Notes: generated by a model from the sequence alone, not told the origin. Positions 47,777 to 58,465 are shown, numbered from the stretch's first letter. The stretch: DNA of 64,000 nt from Trema orientale (GCA_002914845.1 JXTC01000066.1:307779-371778); one strand, 5' to 3'. A program made the numbers and translations.

Positions 47777-49943
47777 AATGGCATTATTGTACAGGTGCGT
47801 CCTCCCTGCTGTCAGTAGCTTCCTCAACTTTGTTCGCTTTCTAACTCTCGACAAGTTCAACTATATCCTCGCCAAGAAAAGAGAAATCGAACCCCGAGTG
47901 CTCGCAGTAGATACTATGAATAATCTCAAAGTGGCAATGTCCCTGACCTTATCTTCGAGTTATTTGCCTTCAGTAGTCTTGAACTCTTCAACAGTTTTGC
48001 AACCCACCTCTTTAAGAGCCTCAGAATGGTCTCTTCAAGTTCCTTGATCTTCTCTTTGAGCTTCTCCTTCTCCCTCTATTCTTTTGCCAAGTCTTCTAGC
48101 AGCTGCTTCCTCTCAGTTTCAAAGTTATTTTTCTCTTCTTCATGAGTCCTCTTCAGATACTTGCATAACTTGGTCATTTCTTCGACCTTTTCTCCTTTCT
48201 CCATGTATTCCAGGACTGGATCGTACATAAGGACGGTAGCTACAGCAGTCTGGAACAAAAGAAAGATGTCAATAATGGAAAAGACTTCGCATGTATAATC
48301 AAGAAGGTGAATTCGAACTTAAATTAGCCAGCGTTCTCATGGCGGCATGGAATGCGACCTTTGGTGGCCTTTTCTTCATCTTCTCCCAGCCTTCTACAGA
48401 AGTAAAGCAATCAATGAAAGTGGCACTTAAACTAGCTTTCTCTGGCAGTTGGCGAAGGAGTGCAAGTAATTCTTGATCTCTGTCAACTAGATTCGGTGCC
48501 TCAGAAGATGAAGAAGCAGGCTGTTTGCTCGAAGGGTCAGGCTGGCTTGCCATTTCAGTAGATGTTAGGGGAGGAGGCGAGCTTTGAGGGACATCATCAA
48601 AAGCGAACTTCCTTTTCTTGGAAACGTCAACCTTCTCTTTCCCCTTTGATGTTGGAGAAGTGTTCTCAAGGGTCCTTGATTTTGATCGTGAACCCAGTGT
48701 AGAAGGCGAAGCCTACAAATCACTGCCAATTCTAGTCATATCAACATAACAATATTACAATTAGTATGTGAGGATCATGATGCAATAAAAAGTAAAAAAA
48801 AATAGAGAAAGAAATACGACCTTCAGAGGTTTGTTGTAGCTATGGAGATGGTGATTCTTGAGTATCGGCTGAGGGAGGTGATTTTGGCTTCTTAAACTTC
48901 AAAGAAGTGGCAGACGCACTCTTATATTTCTTCGAGCTGGAGGGTTTCTATGGATGGTTGGCTGAGTGGGGAAGAGAAACACCCTTGGGAAACAATCTGC
49001 AAGCCACCAGATTTTCAGATGTCCCAAGTTTCTTCCGGTCAAATTGTTCGATCGGAAGGCCATTTATTTTGTAGACCCGGGCGAGCTATTCTTTATTAAG
49101 TCTGGGGTGCTCCTTGTTAGCTGCAAAGACATAAACATGCGATTAGATAATAAGTTTAAAAAATTGAACAAAGAAGAATGAGCTACAACTACAAATTACG
49201 TTAAATAAGAACAATTTTCAGGGTTCTGAAAGAAACCATTGTCTTCATATTGGAAGTGGAAAAATGGACTCTTCCATTTTCCCATGTTATTGTGAACCCC
49301 ATATATGGTCTTGACGGCCTAGTTCGACCATTTGCTTGCATAAAAGAAGTTGAAGTCAGAGGAGTTTGACTTCATTTGGTAAAACCAAGTGAACTCTTCA
49401 GGAGTTAGGTTCCTAAACCTAGTTTATGGTACAATATGTACAAGCCTACTATATATCTATAGGTGTTTGGGGTTAATTGAAAAAGGACTATACCATAATA
49501 GTCGACTATCGACTTAATATATGGATGTAGTGGAAGATGGACACCGCACCGAAGAAGTGCGTCTGAAAAAGAGGCATTGCCGTGAGGAGGGTATGTGGTC
49601 AATAGAATTCAATTTAAAGGCGAAGCGGCACGTCGATCTTGTAATCTCGTATTATCTTCTCGAGCTTGTTCGTTGTATAGCTTGTCATTACGTTGACACA
49701 TGACCAGTCTCCTTGTACATAATTATAGCTCTTTGCAAACTCAGGTGCGTCCCTGATTTGTTAAGGCCATTGATCTTGAGGAAGATCACCTATGCAAGGA
49801 CTACTGCCTCGAGCATCGGGTATTTCTATTTCGAACTCTTGCTTTATATATTCCTTGAGGTCCATTGAACTAATGCTCGCTTTGGAGAATGACGACTCCT
49901 CGGAGAATGTATTCCCCTCCCTAGTCTCTTCGCTACTAGACAT
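47777..49943 (-). pseudogene. G1 antisense ORF (putative gypsy-type transposon domain), broken
   Basis: On the minus strand, between integrase and the 3' LTR, a protein can be read in pieces. The start is acidic/serine-rich (MSSSEETREGNTFSEESSF, from 49943). The segment 49602-49405 has GVHLPLHPYIKSIVDYYGI and YIVGLYILYHKLG. Next comes EEFTWFYQMKSNSS...FFYASKW near 49390-49320. A Lys/Ser/Pro-rich linker and MASQPDPSSKQPASSSSEA (48553) follow, then a coiled-coil-like Lys/Glu-rich tail near 48260-48080. This order matches the Transposase_28 ('putative gypsy type transposon') family found antisense in some Tat-type elements. The function is not known. Frameshifts and stops break it. Confidence 0.65.
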
Positions 49944-51220
49944 CTAAAAAGGTAAAATACGGGACGTATTTAATCTTGTGCAAGTATTGGTCTACAGGTA
50001 ATTCATATTAATTTATATTTATAAAACTAACCTAACTGCGACCTAGAAATAGGCGTTCTAGCTTGTCTCTTGCAGGTATACTCACTACATGCGAGCAGAT
50101 GACATCATAGCAATTTGAGACCAAAAATCCTAAAATTGCGTTGACATCTATCTACTCGATTATCTCTAGGCGTTAGTCGATCTATAGTTCAAAGTTCATC
50201 TGGGTCACTTAAGAGTATTCATCTTTGACTATGGTTCTTCTATCCTATGATTAAAGCAAGTTCTACAATGATTCCTCAATCGATTCGTCAAATTTGCATC
50301 TATGGTTCGACCTAATTAATCAGAATCTAGGCCTAATCTTCAAATAGGTCGAAAGATTTTCCTGGGTTTACAATGTAAAACCTCTGTTTCTTTATCAATT
50401 TACTAGATTCTTCTATAGTTCTCCAGATTAAAAGTTCGAATGGGCAAGTGATTCTACAAAAATAAATCGGCAGTTCTCCTAGTATTCAAAAATATATAAA
50501 ATCTGATCAAGCTATGTTTTCTGCAATCTATGGAGTTCATGTTTAAAAAAAAAAAATTCCAAGTTTTCTACAGATTGTAAAAAGAAAATGAGTGAAGAAG
50601 AAGAGGATGATACTAACATTTTTAAAGCTTAAAGGATTTGAAAGTCGCCTGAGAAAAATCAGATATCAGAACTTCACCAGAGAAAGAAGCCAGAGATTTG
50701 AGCTTAACCTAGAAAGGGGTTGGAACCACCGAAAAACTTAGTCTTGAGAGTTTTCGAGTTTCAAAAGATGAAAATAAAAGTAGAAGAAGAAAATGAGGGA
50801 TTTCTCTATATATATTCCAAGATTCAATAAATCCTAGCAGTAGATTAGGGGAGTTATATTTTTGGAATCTAATGGCCAAGATTCATGCGGGAGAATTGAT
50901 TTTGGAAAATCAAATCAATTATATTTTCGAAATACAAAACGTTTTTGGTTTGGGATGACAGCTGGCGTCATCACCATCATTATGGATACTCGAGAAACAG
51001 AGAACTCTTCTCGAGTCTCGCTAACCCCCTGCAAAAGAGTGACATGTGATTGCACCTATCAGAAAAATGGATGTGTTTGATTCTGAAAAGATATGAATTG
51101 AGATTTTGTGGCTCTTCAAGAGGTTCAAGATGATCTCGTCACATCGCACTTCGAAGCTCGCACATGCCAGAGTAGGAAGCTCTATTTGGTCCTAAAGAAT
51201 CAATGGCACTGAGGGAGAAT
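49944..51220. other. G1 3' non-coding region
   Basis: This lies upstream of the antisense ORF and before the 3' LTR. It may hold the promoter of the antisense gene: CTCTATATATATTCC near 50802 reads GGAATATATATAGAG on the minus strand, a TATA-like site. No plus-strand gene is seen. It ends in the polypurine tract GAGGGAGAAT (51211-51220). Confidence 0.45.
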
Positions 51221-51485
51221 TGTTGTGCGATCTTAAATCTACAACATTAATCAAAGCCAAGAAAGGAAAGGTGACAGTCGGCTGAGAGATAAATACATCA
51301 GATCGCATGTTTTCCTTTTAGCTAAAGTGCGACTAGCCTCGAATAAAGAAAATATGGCCTGAAGTGACAGTAAAAGGAAACTAGGTCAAGCTTCGAGAAA
51401 ACGGGAAACTTGCGAAAAAAGAGGAATAAGCTTCTGTGTGAAGATCAACTAATCCATTTACTAGTTATTACCCAATTTTGTATTG
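51221..51485 (+). repeat. G1 3' LTR, truncated
   Basis: It matches the first ~265 bases of the 5' LTR, then stops at GTATTG where N1 begins. The missing 3' part was not found beyond N1. Confidence 0.85.
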
Positions 51486-52886
51486 TTCACAATTGGCTTT
51501 GACATTCAATGTTGAGACAGTCGGACAGACTGTCATGACAGAAATTGAAGAATTATGATGGAGATCAGACTGACTGAAGTCTGATGGGTGTACTTTGGGA
51601 GAATGGATCAAAAGAGAATAGGAGTTCTGAAAATGAGGTGGAGCTTACAACCTCAGAGACTCACATGTAATAGATCCATGGACTTCATTACATTAAGAGG
51701 CTTCATCTTGGCAACACCGAGAATAAGGCGTGTTGGATATGAGACGAAGGATAAAAGACTAGTTCAGAGGAAGCCAAGGATGGAGGGCACAAGGTGTGGA
51801 AACTCCATGATACTGCAATGATCAAGTTCAAGGTTTTTCTGATCCTGATCAGAAAGCATGGCACTGAGCTAGGGTAAAGCAGCAGTAGTGAAACATTGAA
51901 TTCAAAGCCAAGTGGAGATTTGTGATAATTTGGCTTTGAGATTCAATGTTATGACAGTCGGATAGGCTGTCATGACAGATAAAGGCAATCACACGGAGAA
52001 TCAGGTTTGTCTCGACATTCCATATCGGTGTCGTGACAGGAAAGGAAATTTTCTGGAGCATCGGTTTGTCAAGACATTCCATATATATGTCATGACAATC
52101 AGGAAACCGCGTGAAGACTTGATAATTTCCAAATCTAGGCTTTACTACGATCTAAAGGATACAGGATTCTTTATTGTAATTAAGTGGGTAGATTCATAGG
52201 CTTGATTATAATTAGGAAAGTGGGTGGAGAGTCTTTACGGCTTATCTCTGTAATTGGGTAATCAAGGAGAGATGAGAGGAGAGTTTTGGTATGATTCTAT
52301 AAGTAGGTGTGTGGGTGAACACATCTTGAACAGAAATAGAACCATTAGAATACATCTCATGATGTAGCATACAAGGGGCTGCAAGTCTCCTCTAGAGAGA
52401 TAGAGAGACGAAGCATATTCTCTGGTAATCAAGGCAGAGAATAAGAAAATACAGAAAGAGGTAGAGAGCAAAAAGTTAGTGTTAAACACTAGGCTTTGCT
52501 TGATTCTTTCTAGGTTCTTGTATGTGGCTTCTTCTCTGGGTAAATAGACAAAGAAGAAGGATGGGCAGAGAAAATTGGTGAGAAAGAGAGAGAGTGAATC
52601 ACTTGGGTCTGTCATAATTCTTTCTGGGGAAATTGTTGTGTGGGAATTACCTTATAATCTTTGCATTATTGTTTATCAATAATATTGCTGTTGTGTGCTA
52701 GAGTGGACTTAGGCCGATTTATAGCTGAACCACTATGATTCTTGGTGTCTTGTTATTACTTTGATGGTAGTTTCTTGAGTGCATGTTTTCTGTAAGATTG
52801 ATCCGTCTGGTATCCCGAATGTTTTGTCATGCCTGGTGACTGTCTAATCTCTCCGCTGAGTCCATTATTCCTTTCTATCCCCAACA
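51486..52886 (+). repeat. N1 left LTR
   Basis: It consists of block A (51486-51922) and block B (51923-52886). Both blocks start with the TGATAATTTGGCTTTGA-type sequence, and each start in the right LTR is preceded by a polypurine-like AGGTxGAGATTyG, so the LTR start appears twice. A TATA-like TTCTATAAGTAGG is near 52295. The start of each block carries TGTCNNGACA palindromes. Confidence 0.75.
51947..52097. promoter_or_regulatory. array of TGTCNNGACA palindromes in N1 left LTR
   Basis: Six 10-mers start at 51947 (TGTTATGACA), 51968 (TGTCATGACA), 52008 (TGTCTCGACA), 52029 (TGTCGTGACA), 52067 (TGTCAAGACA) and 52088 (TGTCATGACA). They form three pairs, each with exactly 11 bases between members, and pairs repeat every 59-61 bases. 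A further pair in block A starts at 51510 and 51531, again 21 bases apart. The half site resembles cores bound by auxin response factors (TGTC) or TALE homeodomain proteins (TGACA), but the geometry fits neither well. The binder is unknown. Confidence 0.7.
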
Positions 52887-52940
52887 AGTGATGCAATGAG
52901 TGTGGATCGATTCACGTGGCTTCTGATTATCTTGTTGGAG

Positions 52941-53170
52941 ATGGCCACAATGGATGTTAAGATGTGACAGTTTGACAGCAATGGAGATTACAGGAGTTTG
53001 GAGAAGACGGATGAAGACAATCTTGTTCAATAGAAGGTGGCTCAAGCAATGCTTGGCGAGGAGATCTTCCAAGGGACCATGTCCAAAGCAGGAAAGACTA
53101 AGAATGAAGAATCCGCATTGGAGGACAGAGGAAGGCAAATCACAATAATGAAGCTCTCAGTGAATGGGGA
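52941..53170 (+). pseudogene. N1 gag remnant (copia type)
   Basis: Starting at ATG 52941 (MATMDVK), the reading after a stop gives FDSNGDYRSLEKTDEDN, then VAQAMLGEEIFQG. This fits the copia gag core (FDGxGDFxLWKxxM... VxxALLGE). It stops being recognisable after about 75 codons. No start-to-stop frame remains. Confidence 0.6.
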
Positions 53171-53280
53171 ACACCCGATAAGAGAGCGAGCAGTGTGATG
53201 AAGGAAGTCAAAGGCGCTATATTCGTAATGGGAATCCCGGATGTCTTATTTTCTTTGATAGAGCAACTGTAACTGGAAGT

Positions 53281-53625
53281 GCAGCGTCTGTCAGATCAGA
53301 AGAGAAATCTGTTTCGACAGGAATATGTTTGTCGTATTAGAAAAGAAATCTGCTGCGACATAGATATGCATCTATCACGACAAGTGAGATGGCTGTCATG
53401 ACAGATGCGAGAGACGGAATGGAATTGATGCATGAAAGATGATAGCATGTACAGCGTCTGTCAGATCAGAAGAGAAATCTGTTTCGACAGGAATATGTTT
53501 GTCGTATTAGAAAAGAAATCTGCTGCGACATAGATATGCATCTGTCACGACAAGTGAGATGGCTGTCATGACAGATGCGAGAGACGGAATGGAATTGATG
53601 CATGAAAGATGATAGCATGTACGTG
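53281..53625. repeat. 170-bp tandem duplication in N1 interior, itself built of 21-bp steps
   Basis: Copies start at 53281 and 53451 and differ at very few sites (for example CTATCACG against CTGTCACG). Within each copy, six TGTC...GACA-like 10-mers start at 53289, 53310, 53330, 53351, 53373 and 53394. The second copy has them at 53459, 53480, 53500, 53521, 53543 and 53564. Steps are 20-22 bases. TGTCATGACA is exact at 53394 and 53564. Confidence 0.85.
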
Positions 53626-53917
53626 AGAAAGGTCTGGCTGAGTTGTATTTGGAAAATCTGTTTGGGAAAGGCAAACTTTGATATTAAGTTTTGCCTGAAC
53701 TTTGAGTATAGTTAAAGTCACAAAGTGTTTAACAAATTCGCACATACAACACAAGGAGTTCTAGACTTTGGTCTTGCAAATCTTGGTAGTGCTTCAAGAA
53801 TTCTGTCGCATGGTAGAGGCATGTATTATTGTCTCTGGAAAATGTTCGTTCCAGGAAGTTGCAGGTTAAGATATCAAAGAGCAAGGAACATTGAATTCAA
53901 AACCAGGTGGAGATTTG

Positions 53918-55344
53918 TGATAATTTGGCTTTGACATTCAATGTTGAGACAGTCCGACAGACTGTCATGATAGAGATTGAAGAATTACAATGGAGATCAG
54001 ACTAGCTGAAGTCTGATGGGTGCACTTTGAGAGAATGGATCAAAAGAGAATGGGAGTTCTGAAATTGAGGTGGAGCTTACAATCTCATAGACTCACATGT
54101 AACTGATCCATGGACTTCATTACATGAAGAGGCTTCATCTTGGCAACACCGAGAATAGGGCGTGTTGGGTATGAGATGAAGGATGAAAGACTAGTTCAGA
54201 GGAAGCCAAGGATGGAGGGCACAAGGTTATGGAAACTCCATGATACTGCAATGATCAATTTCAAGGTTTTTTTTATCCTGATCAGTAAGCATGGCACTGA
54301 GCTAGGGTAAAGCAGCAGCAGTAAAACATTGAATTCAAAGCCAGGTAGAGATTCGTGATAATTTGGCTTTGAGATTCAATGTTATGACAGTTTGATAGGC
54401 TGTCATGACAGAGAAAGGCAATCACACGGAGAATCAAGTTTGTCTCGACATTCCATATCGGTGTCGTGACAGGAAAAAAAATTGTCTAGAGGATCGGTTT
54501 TTCAAGACATTCTATATATATGTTATGACAATCAGGAAACCGCATGAAGACTTGATAATTTCCATATGTAGGCTTTACTATAATGTAAAGGATATGGGAT
54601 TCTTTATTGTAATTATGTGGATAGATTCATAGGCTTAATTATAATTAAGAAAGTGGGTAGAGAGTCTTTATGGGTTATCTCTGTAATTAGATAATTAAAG
54701 AGAGATGAGAGGAGAGTTTCCTTGTCCAGAAAAGAGGAACCTTTTTGGTATGATTCTATAAGTAGGTGTGTGGGTGAACACATCTTGAACAGAATAGAAC
54801 CATCAGAATATATTTCACGATGTAGCGTACAAGGGGCGGCAAGTCTCTTCTAGAGAGATAGAGAGATGGAGCGTATTCTCTGGTAATCAAGGCAGAGAAT
54901 AAGAAAATACAGAAAGAGGTGGATAGCAAAGAGTGAGTGTTAAATACTAGAATTTGCTTGAATCTTTCTGGGTTCTTGTACGGGGCTTCTTCTTTGGGTA
55001 AATAGACAAAGGGGAAGGATGGGTAGAGAGAATTAGTGAGACAGAGAGAGAGTGAAACACTTGTGTCTGTCATAATTCTTTCTTGGGAAATTATTGTGTG
55101 GGAATTGCCTTGTAATTTGTGTATTATTGTTTATCAATAATATTGCTGTGGTGTGTTAGAGTGGACATTGGCCCATTTATAACTGAACCATTATAATTCT
55201 TGGTGTCTTGTTATTGCTTTGATGGTGGTTTCTTGAGTGCATATTTTCTGTAAGATTGATCTGTCTGGTATCTCGAATGTTTTGTCGTGCCTGGTGACTG
55301 TCTGATCTCTCCGCTGAGTCCATTATTCCTTTCTATCCCCAGCA
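53918..55344 (+). repeat. N1 right LTR
   Basis: It has the same A+B layout as the left LTR, with block B starting at 54356. Palindrome-like 10-mers start at 53942, 53963, 54380, 54401, 54441, 54462, 54500 and 54521. The 21-base steps are intact, but four sites carry one or two mismatches beyond the left copy pattern. It contains about 30 bases (54720-54750) lacking in the left copy. Confidence 0.8.
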
Positions 55345-56140
55345 ATGACAAAAAATTAGCCGGAGTCCTCTTTAAGTGTATCATGGACTCGCATGGTTTT
55401 TCAATTGGCCATGCTCGCTATTATCGAAAAACAAAAATAGTGAGGACCTCCCAAGCAACCCTTTATAGCATACGACTAGCATAACGACAAACTCAGCTAA
55501 TAAAACTTGATCAATTGCCACCTACTCTATTATCAAGTAGAGTAGGTACCGTACAAAATCAGAAAACAATCACATAATCCTGAAAATCAAGGGAACTTAC
55601 CTGATTTCGCCTGATTATCAATCTTTGAGATTCAGGTCATTTAATTAGGATTGCTTATAGTTACCAAGTTAGTTATTATTTTATCACAATATCCTATAAA
55701 TAAGTTGAATATACAATTTCCTAATATAGAGAGGAAACCCAAGCCACCATTGACTTCTAAATAGGAGGCTCAAAGGCATAGTTTGGCATACTTAATTTGA
55801 CTACATTACCATGTCAATTGTATTAATCTCACCTTTATAGTGGAAATACTCGTAGAAGTACATGGGCTCACGTAAATCTTTTGTGTTCTTTACTTCAAAC
55901 ATGCTTAATTTTATCAATTGTCACAGTCTCACACTTGAGAGTTACGATCCTATTGTGGACCAAAAGTTATCATCAACAATTTAGTACCAGAAGGAGGGTA
56001 ATTTTAGCAATCACCAACCAAGCACAGCAACCACCAAGCTACAAACAACATGCAGGTTGCACCTTGTAGTGTTACCTATCCACCTCATGCAGTTTATCAA
56101 GACTTTGTCCAAACCTTCATGGGAGATAGAAAAAGAATGT
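55345..56140 (+). repeat. gypsy-like LTR 3' part with primer site and short leader
   Basis: CCTATAAATAAGTTG near 55691 looks like a TATA box. CATCAACA at 55971-55978 is a plausible LTR end, followed by ATTTAGTACCAGAAGG as a degenerate primer site. Text after it reads NQAQQPPSYKQHAG-like, possibly the start of a gag. The left end is missing, because N1 abuts it. The family is not the same as G1. Confidence 0.4.
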
Positions 56141-56930
56141 ACTTTTTTTTAAGGAAAATACTTTCATTAATAATAAAAAGAAAGTACAATACCAATAAAA
56201 GAATTTTTCATTATAAAGCAGACAACCATAAAAATTGATAAAAGTCCTTGGAAGAAAATTTCACACTGGGATCTTGGCAAAATCGACCCATGAGGAGGGA
56301 ATTTATGCAGATCACTGTTAGTGTGCGTTTCGATAGAGCTCTATGCCTCTGCAGTTGGCTCGTTGTGACCCATTCTTCAGCACTCATTGTTGGTGTCTCT
56401 TACTTCTCATCAAAGAACTAAAGGAGGTCAAACGCTCTCTTATACACGATCTAGATCTGAACAGATCTAGTAAGAAACTACCATAGATCTAGATCTTGGT
56501 GGACTAAAACAACAAAAATATAAACAAACACTATAAACCACTACAGATCTAGATATGAAAGTATCAAAACGACCCTAGATCTAGAACTAGAAGGAAAACA
56601 ACCTCTCCATACAGGAGGATTATTTAACAATACTACTCAAAACATGAAAGAAAATTTTAAAAAACCCATACTAGAGAGAAGGAAGCCCCCTCTCTCCAGT
56701 AGGGGAGGCACTTGTTAACGGAGAAGAGCTGTTGCTGGCGAAGGAATTCTTCTAGGGAAGAGAATCCCCAGTAATAGAGAAAAGAGACTCTCTCTCTCTC
56801 TATTCCCGAGAGAGAATATACTTGAGGCTTCTAATATAATTGCTGCTAATCTCAATGATCTTAGGGGGCAACAACTCCACTTAGAAGTGGCGCTTGGTGA
56901 TGTGAAAACCACAATAAAAACCATCCTTCC
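56141..56930 (-). mobile_element. possible LINE-type 3' end, minus strand
   Basis: On the minus strand the segment ends TATTAATGAAAGTATTTTCC followed by TT and nine A residues (complement of 56143-56151), as plant LINE 3' ends often do. Upstream are GATCTAGATCT-type repeats (56440-56590) and a CT-rich block (56785-56812). No reverse transcriptase is seen, so a 5'-truncated or non-autonomous copy is the best reading, held loosely. Confidence 0.3.
56211..56387 (-). CDS. hypothetical 58-residue frame in the LINE-like segment
   Basis: ATG at 56387 opens a frame to TAA at 56211 starting MSAEEWVTTSQLQRHRAL. Composition is protein-like (mixed charged and aromatic residues), but no family is recognised and it may be chance. 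It lies just upstream of the A-tail. Confidence 0.15.
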   Translation of the reverse strand: MSAEEWVTTSQLQRHRALSKRTLTVICINSLLMGRFCQDPSVKFSSKDFYQFLWLSAL

Positions 56931-57333
56931 AATGTTGGAGGAGGTTGTAGTTAGGACTTAGGAAAATGGTTTAGGATCTTATATCATGTTTGGGTTGTTG
57001 GAATTGAAGCGAATCAGATAGAAATAGGAAATTAATGGAATTAGAATTAGAATAAGAATATAATGGAATTGGAATTAAAAAGGAATGAATAACTAGATTG
57101 TTTATTTAATGCAATTAATTATTATGTTATGATTGTATAACATACAATATAGATTAAGATTATTTCGCTCTATGCATCAGATACACATGTTGATGATATT
57201 AGATTCTTATGATAAGATACATTATATGATTGAAAATCATGTTTTAAAATATTGAGTGGCAGAGTGTCCATTTAGGATTAATATACCTTCGGATTCTATT
57301 GTTGGTCCACTATGATAATATTTATATATATAT
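56931..57333. other. AT-rich DNA, no feature recognised
   Basis: A GGAATTAGAATTAGAATAAG-type stretch at 57035-57090 is low complexity. No gene or repeat boundary is visible. Confidence 0.4.
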
Positions 57334-58465
57334 GGGTGATGTTTCAATGGAGTTTTTTATTTTTGCTCTATGAATGGGTACTCTAATTTGGGTCATTGGA
57401 TTTTCATCTGATGGTTATAATAATATTAGTAATTTTATCCAAAAAAAAATGTAATTAATACCTATATAAATATAGAAAGTTATTCATGACAAAAAAAAAC
57501 TGGTAACTTGTTGGTGACCTATGAGTTGGACTCTTTTTATTTTCATTTCCATGTTTTCATTCCTATTCCATTCCTGTATTTTTATTCTCATTCTTTATTA
57601 TATACAAATTTATTTTTCTTTCTTTTTTAAAATTTTATTCTTACTCGTATTCTCTTTTTTTCCCCCCTAGATTAACTATTTTAACCCATTTTTTTAATGT
57701 ATAACTAACTAATTATGTAATCAACAAATTCTTGTTTCTTATCTATTTTTTTTTTTCTTTTTGTGACTTCACGTATAAAGATGAGAACAACAATAAAAAA
57801 AATAATTAATAAATAAATAAAATACAGTATGTTTGATTTCTCTCTAACCGTATATATATATTCTCAAAAAAAAAAAAAAACCAACTGTGTATATATTCTC
57901 AAAATAAAAATCAATCTACTTAAACAATTGAAAAGAGATCAAGCCCTAAATATCTTCTAGAACTACACAATATTCGTATACATTCTTTTTTTTTAGAAAA
58001 AATAAATAAATAAACTAAATGTGTATTGGTTCAAAACAAACAACTCATTCATATCCTTGAAAAAAAAAAAACAATTAAAGGTTTCAAAACAAACAACTCG
58101 TGCTTATCCTTGAAAAGAAAAAAAAACAATAACAACCTAAATGCTAACTGTGTATATTTTTTTAAACAAATTACCAAAAAAATTTCAACAAAAAGAAAAA
58201 AAAAACATATATATCAATCTATTAAATAATAATAATTTTGATAAAAACTTTTCTTTAAAAAAATCGTTCCAAATTGTTTTCTTTAAAAAGTCTTACTCCT
58301 ATCTTAATAGAAAGATGATTTTCTGAAAAATTGGAATGGAATGGTTGTAAAAATTAGAATGGGATAGTTGTAGGTCAAAATAACTTACTATTGTAAGTCA
58401 TTGTCAACTTGATCAAAGTACCCATCCATGGAGTAAAAACAAAAAACTCCATTGAAACATGACCT
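57334..58465. mobile_element. Mutator-like non-autonomous element with ~50-bp inverted ends
   Basis: The left end GGGTGATGTTTCAATGGAGT and the right end read inward on the minus strand (AGGTCATGTTTCAATGGAGT) stay similar for about 50 bases, through ATGGGTACT. Flanks are TATATATAT on both sides, compatible with a 9-bp duplication but uncheckable in a TA run. The 1.13 kb interior is A/T-rich with poly-A blocks and codes for nothing recognisable. Confidence 0.65.

Larger units (their letters stand above)
9551..51485 (+). mobile_element. G1: Ty3/gypsy element, Tat-type, outer shell of the nest
   Basis: The 5' LTR at 9551 and a partial 3' LTR at 51221 both start TGTTGTGCGATCTTAAAT. Between them, in order, are gag, protease, reverse transcriptase, RNase H, a second (archaeal-type) RNase H, integrase and an antisense ORF. 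Dual RNase H is a hallmark of the Tat lineage (Ogre, Retand and relatives). All frames carry stops or shifts, so the element is dead. Element C1 with its own nested load (13208-44240 plus the GATGC duplication) splits the reverse transcriptase. The 3' LTR is cut at 51485, where N1 starts, so no target duplication of G1 can be checked. Confidence 0.85.
51486..55344 (+). mobile_element. N1: small copia derivative with gag remnant only
   Basis: Two ~1.4 kb repeats (51486-52886 and 53918-55344) surround a 1.03 kb interior with no protease, integrase or polymerase. LTR ends are TGATAATTTGGC...CCCCAGCA (left copy CCCCAACA; left start mutated). GGTGGAGATTTG stands before the right LTR as polypurine tract. 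Flanks TATTG and ATGAC do not match, so the boundaries result from recombination or decay. Confidence 0.75.

Noticed and set aside
47778-48047. Plus-strand frame of 89 codons
   Set aside because: It is antisense to the coiled tail of the G1 antisense ORF, which fits a known protein order better.
53281-53625. CRISPR-like repeat-spacer reading of the 21-bp periodic array
   Set aside because: The context is a plant retrotransposon, repeats are 10 bp and degenerate, spacers are 10-12 bp and partly similar to each other, and no cas gene exists.
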